Below are positions 6,749 through 10,056 of a DNA stretch of 10,056 bases, one piece after another. Below the pieces are notes generated by a model. It was given only the letters and a program-made list of their open reading frames with translations, was not told where the DNA came from and did not search any database. How positions within the stretch are numbered: position 1 is the first letter of the stretch; every line of letters begins with the position of its first letter. The DNA is from Solirubrobacterales bacterium 70-9 (GTDB lineage: Bacteria; Actinomycetota; Thermoleophilia; Solirubrobacterales; 70-9): contig MKSH01000064.1 in the NCBI GenBank assembly GCA_001898095.1, positions 646-10,701 on the forward strand. The letters run 5' to 3'. The position numbers and the translations under genes are program-made.

Positions 6749-7195
6749 GCGCGCAGGTCGGCGACGACGGCATCGGGCGTCGCCTCCATTTGATCGCCGG
6801 TGTAGCGCCGAGTTTCGATCCCGCGCCCGCGGAGCGCGAGGTCGCGCGTGGACCCGGTGGTTGACCAGGGGACGTGGGAGGTCGTGGCCCTCGCAGAGGT
6901 CTCCACCGTTCCGAGGGTTCGGGAGCGGTGATATCGGAGCCCGGGCCGCGGCTTACGACGAACTGGCGCCGAAGGTGACATGGACCGGGCCGGGGATCGG
7001 CCGGAGGAACTGCCACAGCGCCGCGGCACTCGTATGGCTCAGGACCGCTCCGTCAACCCGCGGCGAGCACCGCCAGCTGAGGTGCGTCCCAAGCCGGACG
7101 CCCGCAGTCACGATCCCATGCTGCCGACCCGCGATCGCCGCAATCTTCGAGTCGGCTATGGAGAGCTCCTCCGCATAGGGGGAGTAAGGCTCCAC
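6709..7195 (-). pseudogene. Decayed AbiEi-type HTH / DUF559 endonuclease-like gene
   Basis: Pieces of a known two-domain family appear in order on the minus strand but in different frames. From 7195 one frame gives SIADSKIAAIAGRQHGIV, the start of the helix-turn-helix, then AVLSHTSAAALWQFL and GPVHVTF, ending at a stop near 6953. A second frame continues with RRKPRPGLRYHRSRTL (6960-6913). A third gives CEGHDLPRPLVNHRV (about 6898-6851). The second frame resumes with RDLALRGRGIETRRYTG and DAVVADLRAYL (6846-6742), the typical end of a DUF559 (Vsr-like fold) domain. Intact members are roughly 300 residues; here about 160 codons remain, so several internal segments are missing, including the VDFLW/ETDG core of DUF559. 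Intact AbiEi-like proteins are linked to type IV toxin-antitoxin or DNA-binding roles. The family assignment is from memory of these motifs. Confidence 0.75.
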
Positions 7196-7215
7196 AGCCC
7201 CGATCTCGCCCCCCG

Positions 7216-7237
7216 GAGCGCGGGAAGGAACGCGCTC
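7216..7237 (-). terminator. GC-rich hairpin at the end of the DUF2007 gene
   Basis: CGCGCTC (7231-7237) and GAGCGCG (7216-7222) form a 7-bp stem with an 8-base loop, beginning within the stop codon of the DUF2007 gene. No T-run follows on the minus strand, so it would be a terminator of the U-less kind proposed for actinobacteria, or simply a 3' end stabiliser. Confidence 0.35.
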
Positions 7238-7703
7238 AGCCGGAGATTTCGAAGGCGATCCAGATCAGGACGATCGCCACTACCAGGCCGGCGACGACGA
7301 ACATCGCCAACCGCTGCGGGGTCATCGGATCGCCGCCGGTCGCCCGCAGGTGCGCTTCGTCCTCGAGCTCTTCCCGCTCTTCGCCCTCGGACTCGGTCAT
7401 CGTCTCGGCGAGGATCTCGCGGGCCCGGTCGGCGTGGTCCTTGTTCACCCAGATGTCGCGCGGGCCGGCGACGAGGAAGTCGGGGTTGTCGAAGCCACCG
7501 GCGCGTTTGAGGATGCTTGGGATGTTCGACTCCTGCAGCAGCGCCTGGAGCATCTCCGCTTCCGCCTGGTTGCGGGCGAAGCCGACCTTGATCAGCTTGC
7601 CGCCGCCCCCGCCGCCCCCGCCACCGCCGTCGTCGCCGCGGTTCCCGCCGCCTCCGTGGGAGCCGCGCGAGTGGGCGCCGCGATGTTTCGTTTGCTGAGC
7701 CAT
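7236..7703 (-). CDS. DUF2007 domain protein with Gly-rich N-terminus and C-terminal membrane anchor
   Basis: A 155-residue protein in three parts. Residues 1-35 are low-complexity and Gly/His-rich with an unbroken run of ten glycines. Residues 36-99 (KLIKVGFARNQAEAEMLQALL through PRDIWVNKDHADRAREIL) match DUF2007, an alpha-beta domain often annotated as a putative signal-transducing domain. Residues 101-120 are acidic (ESEGEEREELEDEAH), and 132-152 form one hydrophobic helix, AMFVVAGLVVAIVLIWIAFE. It is probably a tail-anchored inner-membrane protein with the domain in the cytoplasm. It begins 13 bases after the M67 peptidase stop, with a weak AGGTCAGG ahead of ATG, so the two genes form an operon. 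No biochemical role is established for the family. Confidence 0.8.
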   Translation of the reverse strand: MAQQTKHRGAHSRGSHGGGGNRGDDGGGGGGGGGGKLIKVGFARNQAEAEMLQALLQESNIPSILKRAGGFDNPDFLVAGPRDIWVNKDHADRAREILAETMTESEGEEREELEDEAHLRATGGDPMTPQRLAMFVVAGLVVAIVLIWIAFEISG

Positions 7704-7716
7704 GTCCTGACCTTTT

Positions 7717-8112
7717 CTATCCGATTTCGAGCTCGGCGTCCGCGATCTTCAGATCGGCGAGGTGAAAAGCCTGGACGTCGGGGTTCTCGGCATCGGCCAG
7801 CGAGATGATCACGTAGATGGGTTCGGGCCAGTTCTGCGCCTGGTTCACATCGGTCTGCGACGGATAGGCGGCGCTCTTCGTGTGCGAGTGGTAGATCGCC
7901 AGCAGCTCGCCGTCTGCTTCGATCTCCTTCAACGCGTCGAACTGGCCCTGCGGGTCCATCTCGTAGCGCAGCGGGGTCGCCGCCGCGTTCACCACCCGGA
8001 CCGCCTTGGTCGCCACCCCGTCGGCCCCGCCGATCATGCCGCAGCACTCGTTCGGCAGGTCCTCGCGGGCGTGCGCGACCATCTCGTCGACCAGCTCCTG
8101 GGAGATCTTCAC
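7717..8112 (-). CDS. M67 (JAMM/MPN+) metallopeptidase, probable Mec-type CysO hydrolase
   Basis: A 131-residue single-domain JAB1/MPN+ zinc peptidase. The full JAMM signature is present: catalytic Glu in NECCGMIGG, then YHSHTKSAAYPSQTD carrying the two zinc-binding histidines, the serine and the aspartate. In Mycobacterium the equivalent Mec protein releases cysteine from the C-terminus of the sulfur carrier CysO after CysM has built it there; the neighbouring cysM supports the same role. The start is taken as GTG 8112 (VKISQELVDEMV). An in-frame ATG at 8226 would add about 38 residues rich in Arg, Gly and Pro with no family similarity. TAATCT eight bases upstream of the GTG fits a leaderless transcript. 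The alternative is a different ubiquitin-like-protein-processing peptidase of the same fold. Confidence 0.88.
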   Translation of the reverse strand: MKISQELVDEMVAHAREDLPNECCGMIGGADGVATKAVRVVNAAATPLRYEMDPQGQFDALKEIEADGELLAIYHSHTKSAAYPSQTDVNQAQNWPEPIYVIISLADAENPDVQAFHLADLKIADAELEIG

Positions 8113-8119
8113 GCCCGCG

Positions 8120-8125
8120 AGATTA
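8120..8125 (-). promoter_or_regulatory. Putative -10 element for a leaderless M67 peptidase mRNA
   Basis: TAATCT on the minus strand ends seven bases before GTG 8112. The surroundings are very GC-rich, so this AT-rich hexamer stands out; no convincing -35 is visible and no Shine-Dalgarno lies between it and the GTG. It implies the peptidase can be transcribed separately from cysM. Confidence 0.4.
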
Positions 8126-8219
8126 CTGGGCCGACGCCCGGGCGCCCGCCCCGCCCCTCCGACCGCCCTTCGAGGTGTCAAGCGCCCGTATGGATCCGGT
8201 GCGACGCGACATCTTCCGC

Positions 8220-8239
8220 CGCTCAAATACTCCTGAGCG
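8220..8239 (-). terminator. Weak hairpin downstream of cysM
   Basis: CGCTCA (8220-8225) pairs with TGAGCG (8234-8239) around an 8-base AT-rich loop, 20 bases past the cysM stop. There is no T-run on the minus strand. Together with the M67 -10 element it suggests a partial break between cysM and the next gene. The rest of 8113-8259 shows no gene. Confidence 0.25.
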
Positions 8240-8259
8240 CTAGAAGTTGCGGTGGGCGG

Positions 8260-9225
8260 TTACCACCAGACCGTCGAGTCGAGGTTCTCGATCTCCTCGA
8301 GCGGCTTCGTGTAGATGCCCGAGGAGAGGTACTTCCAGCCGTCGTCGGGGATCAGGAAGACGACGTTGCCGGAGTCGAGCTCCCCGGCGATCCGCGCCGC
8401 CACCCGGGCGACGGCGCCGCCGGAGACCCCGGCGAAGATGCCCTCCTCCTCGAGCAGCTTCTTCGTCCAGACGATCGCGTCGCGGTTGGCGACCATGATT
8501 TTGCGGTCGAAGAGGTTGATGTCGATGATCGGCGGGATGAAGCCGTCGTCGAGGGAGCGCAGGCCCTGGACCAGCTCCCCCTGCATCGGCTCGGCGGCGA
8601 CGACCAGCGTCTCCGGGTCGGCCTCCTTCAGCCGCCGGCCGTTCCCCATCAGGGTGCCGCCGGTGCCGAGGCCGCCGACGAAGGCGGCTACCGAATCGAG
8701 CTCTTCGAGGATCTCCACCGCGGTGCCGTTGTAGTGGGCCAGCGGGTTCGCCTCGTTGCCGTACTGGTAAGGCATGAAGAAGCCGGGCTGCTCGGCCAGC
8801 TCGAGCGCCACCTCGACCGCCCCGTTGGAGCCCTTCGCCCCCTCCGAGTAGACGATCTCGGCGCCGTACATGCGCAGCAGCTGGGTGCGCTCCTCGGTGA
8901 CGTTGTCGGGCATCACGACCTGCAGCGGGTAGCCCTTGCGCCGGCAGATCATCGCCAGCGCGATGCCGGTGTTGCCGGAGGTCGGTTCGAGGATCGTCTG
9001 CCCCGGCTCGATCGCCCCTTCGGCCTCCGCCTTCTCGATCATCGAGCGGGCGACGCGGTCCTTCACCGAGCCGGTCGGGTTGTGGCCCTCCAGCTTCGCG
9101 AAGATCCGCACCTCCTCCTTCGGCGAGAGGCGCTTGAGCTCGACCAGGGGCGTGTTGCCGATCGATTCGACGACGTCGCCGAAGCGGCCCCCGCAGGGTC
9201 TGTTCAGGACTGGATCTGGTGCCAT
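8260..9225 (-). CDS. cysM: PLP-dependent cysteine synthase, CysM type
   Basis: A 321-residue fold-type II PLP enzyme. The N-terminal block SIGNTPLVELKRLSP is followed by NPTGSVKDR with the PLP lysine at about 55, and PTSGNTG at 81-87 binds substrate. GLGTGGTLMG is the PLP phosphate loop, and EGIFAGVSGGA and DDGWKYLSSGIY close the protein. These last blocks and the end STVWW resemble mycobacterial CysM, which uses O-phosphoserine and the thiocarboxylated carrier CysO instead of free sulfide, with its C-terminal tail closing the active site. The next gene downstream encodes the matching M67 peptidase. ATG 9225 is the only reasonable start; the nearest purine-rich tract (GAGGGGG) is about 14 bases upstream, farther than usual. 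A plain O-acetylserine-using CysK cannot be excluded. Confidence 0.92.
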   Translation of the reverse strand: MAPDPVLNRPCGGRFGDVVESIGNTPLVELKRLSPKEEVRIFAKLEGHNPTGSVKDRVARSMIEKAEAEGAIEPGQTILEPTSGNTGIALAMICRRKGYPLQVVMPDNVTEERTQLLRMYGAEIVYSEGAKGSNGAVEVALELAEQPGFFMPYQYGNEANPLAHYNGTAVEILEELDSVAAFVGGLGTGGTLMGNGRRLKEADPETLVVAAEPMQGELVQGLRSLDDGFIPPIIDINLFDRKIMVANRDAIVWTKKLLEEEGIFAGVSGGAVARVAARIAGELDSGNVVFLIPDDGWKYLSSGIYTKPLEEIENLDSTVWW

Positions 9226-9255
9226 GACGTTGCCGGTTGCCCCCTCACTTCAGAA

Positions 9256-9261
9256 AGTGTA
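9256..9261 (-). promoter_or_regulatory. Possible -10 element for cysM
   Basis: TACACT on the minus strand lies about 30 bases before ATG 9225. No -35 at standard spacing is seen, so this is a weak call. Confidence 0.2.
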
Positions 9262-9268
9262 GCGAGGG

Positions 9269-9361
9269 TCAGGCAGTGCGATGCGCCCAGCCGGTCAAGA
9301 ACTCCCGCGTCCGCAGGGCGAGCCAGAACTCGATCCGGTCGGCGGGGCGAGCGCGAGTCAC
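9269..9361 (-). CDS. Doubtful 30-residue ORF upstream of cysM
   Basis: GTG 9361 follows the purine-rich GGGGGAGGGGGCG directly and opens a 30-codon frame ending in TGA at 9269, 43 bases before cysM. The peptide reads RPADRIEFWLALRTREFLTG and then WAHRTA; it is basic and Trp-containing, with mostly G/C third positions. No family recognised. It could be a small leader peptide of cysM or a random frame in GC-rich DNA. Confidence 0.2.
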   Translation of the reverse strand: MTRARPADRIEFWLALRTREFLTGWAHRTA

Positions 9362-9527
9362 CGCCCCCTCCCCCGATGCCGGTGTTTGGACGGTTGTCAA
9401 AAAATGCGGCGGCCAGATTGGCCACCGGTCAACGCATCGGGACCGGCCCGCGCTGCATACTTCGCCGTACAGTGCGGCGCAGCACCATGGGGGTCGCGCA
9501 CCACTGCGGCAAATCTGACCTGGGGGC
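9362..9527. other. Non-coding stretch with short hairpins
   Basis: I see no gene here. CCGGTC (9425-9430) pairs with GACCGG (9441-9446). CGCCG (9463-9467) pairs with CGGCG (9475-9479), extended across a bulge by GCTG (9452-9455) with CAGC (9480-9483). A perfect TTGACA lies on the minus strand at 9400-9395, but no -10 is found at a fitting distance. The hairpins may be a small RNA or chance in GC-rich DNA. Confidence 0.3.
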
Positions 9528-9557
9528 TTGAGCAGCCCGGCCGTGCGGCCGTATGTT
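9528..9557 (+). promoter_or_regulatory. Putative promoter of the solute-binding protein gene
   Basis: TTGAGC (9528-9533), an 18-base spacer and TATGTT (9552-9557) precede the gene by about 35 bases. The spacer contains the inverted repeat CGGCCG-TG-CGGCCG (9538-9551), which could serve as a repressor or activator site. Confidence 0.4.
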
Positions 9558-9591
9558 CATTCCGTCCAATCCAGAATGGAGGCAGCACTCG

Positions 9592-10056
9592 ATGACCAAG
9601 ATCCGGCCCGCCGCGCTCTTCGCGGCGCTCCTGCTGGCGATCGCCGCGCTTGTCGTGGCCGGTTGCGGCGGCGGGAGCAGCAGCTCGAGCTCGGGCAGCA
9701 CGAGCGAAGAAACCAGCGAAAGCTCCGGCGGAGGCGCCGAAGAAACCGAAGGCGGTGAAGAAGAAGCCGAAGGCGGCGGCGAAACGCTGACCGTCGGCTC
9801 CGACATCCCCTATCCCCCGTTCGAGCAGGGGAAAAAGGGCAACTACACCGGCTTCGACGTGGAATTGATGGAAGCGATCGGCAAAGAGATCAATCGCGAA
9901 CCTGAATTCATCGACTCCTCCTTCGAAACGATCTTCCGCGACGTCGCACAGGGGAAGTTCGAAGCGGTGATGTCGGCGGCGACGATCACCGAAGAACGCG
10001 AAAAGGTCGTCTCCTTCTCGCTGCCGTACTACCTCTCCGAACAGGCGATCCTGGTC
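9592..10056 (+). CDS. Family 3 extracellular solute-binding lipoprotein, ABC transporter (partial, 3' end outside window)
   Basis: The first 155 residues of a secreted lipoprotein. A signal peptide MTKIRPAALFAALLLAIAAL leads into the lipobox VAGC with the lipidated Cys25. A flexible Ser, Gly and Glu linker (26-64) tethers the domain to the membrane. The binding domain then starts with LTVGSDIPYPPFEQ, followed by YTGFDVELMEAIGKEI, FETIFRDVAQGKFEAVMSAA and TITEEREKVVSFSLPYYLSE, the classic bacterial SBP family 3 pattern for amino-acid uptake. GGAGG at 9578-9582 sits nine bases before ATG, fixing the start. Glutamate is encoded by GAA 21 times and GAG twice, unlike the other genes here. Permease and ATPase genes would be expected to follow outside the window. 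The exact ligand cannot be told. Confidence 0.92.
   Translation, partial: MTKIRPAALFAALLLAIAALVVAGCGGGSSSSSSGSTSEETSESSGGGAEETEGGEEEAEGGGETLTVGSDIPYPPFEQGKKGNYTGFDVELMEAIGKEINREPEFIDSSFETIFRDVAQGKFEAVMSAATITEEREKVVSFSLPYYLSEQAILV

Noticed and set aside
6760..6784. GGCGACG/CGTCGCC inverted repeat just after the peptidase-MA-like gene as a terminator
   Set aside because: Seven base pairs with an 11-base loop and no T-run, lying in pseudogene coding sequence; expected often by chance at this GC.
6861..7178. Plus-strand open frame of 105 codons in the pseudogene region
   Set aside because: No recognisable motif, and the minus strand holds ordered family fragments that explain the region.
7717..8226. 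ATG 8226 as the start of the M67 peptidase
   Set aside because: The extra residues are Arg/Gly/Pro-rich and unlike the family, which begins near KISQEL; GTG 8112 fits better.
7762..9531. Plus-strand open frame of 589 codons across the M67 and cysM genes
   Set aside because: The minus-strand genes have full catalytic motifs; this frame spans two of them plus a gap and shows no domain.
1..10056. CRISPR array, tRNA or rRNA genes, insertion sequences
   Set aside because: I saw no regularly spaced repeats, no cloverleaf with conserved TTCGA arm, and no transposase motif on either strand.

Overview
The window is GC-rich (I estimate about 70%), strongly biased to G/C in third codon positions, and densely coding on both strands. 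The likely host is a high-GC actinobacterium, possibly of the Thermoleophilia/Solirubrobacterales type. Support for this is the M67 peptidase gene beside a CysO-type cysM (an actinobacterial arrangement), two probable leaderless starts, and the remains of an AbiEi/DUF559 protein of a kind I associate with that group. The taxonomic call is inference only.

Left part (1-5169, + strand): the tail of an unidentified gene runs directly into nadB (L-aspartate oxidase, de novo NAD synthesis). It is followed by hyuA and hyuB, the two subunits of a hydantoinase/oxoprolinase-family enzyme, which overlap by ATGA. The four genes are so tightly packed that they are probably co-transcribed. nadB has no usual start codon ahead of its FAD-binding motif; the best candidate is ATA inside an ATAG overlap. 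hyuA and hyuB each carry a 49-bp palindrome embedded in frame. The one in hyuA has perfect 21-bp arms. The one in hyuB is imperfect and contains an exact consensus DnaA box. Each appears to add about 16 codons at a place where the family normally has a short linker.

Middle (5170-7195): a promoter-bearing gap leads to a DUF1802 gene. Next is a gene for a protein resembling a peptidase-MA fold that has lost its zinc-binding histidines; its ATG lies in the loop of a perfect 11-bp inverted repeat. On the minus strand, convergent with it, is a decayed AbiEi-HTH/DUF559 gene with recognisable pieces in three frames.

Right part (7216-9361, minus strand): cysM (O-phosphoserine-dependent cysteine synthase type), a JAMM/M67 peptidase probably corresponding to mycobacterial Mec, and a DUF2007 protein with a polyglycine stretch and a C-terminal membrane anchor. 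CysM and Mec normally work with the small sulfur carrier CysO, but no cysO gene is visible here. A 366-base gap with short hairpins and one doubtful small ORF follows. The window ends inside a + strand lipoprotein gene for a family 3 solute-binding protein (probably amino-acid ABC uptake), which strongly prefers GAA codons while its neighbours prefer GAG.

The most unusual signal is the pair of in-frame palindromes in hyuA and hyuB. They resemble protein-coding palindromic repeats such as the Rickettsia RPE elements and may be an undescribed family; only a genome-wide search can decide.
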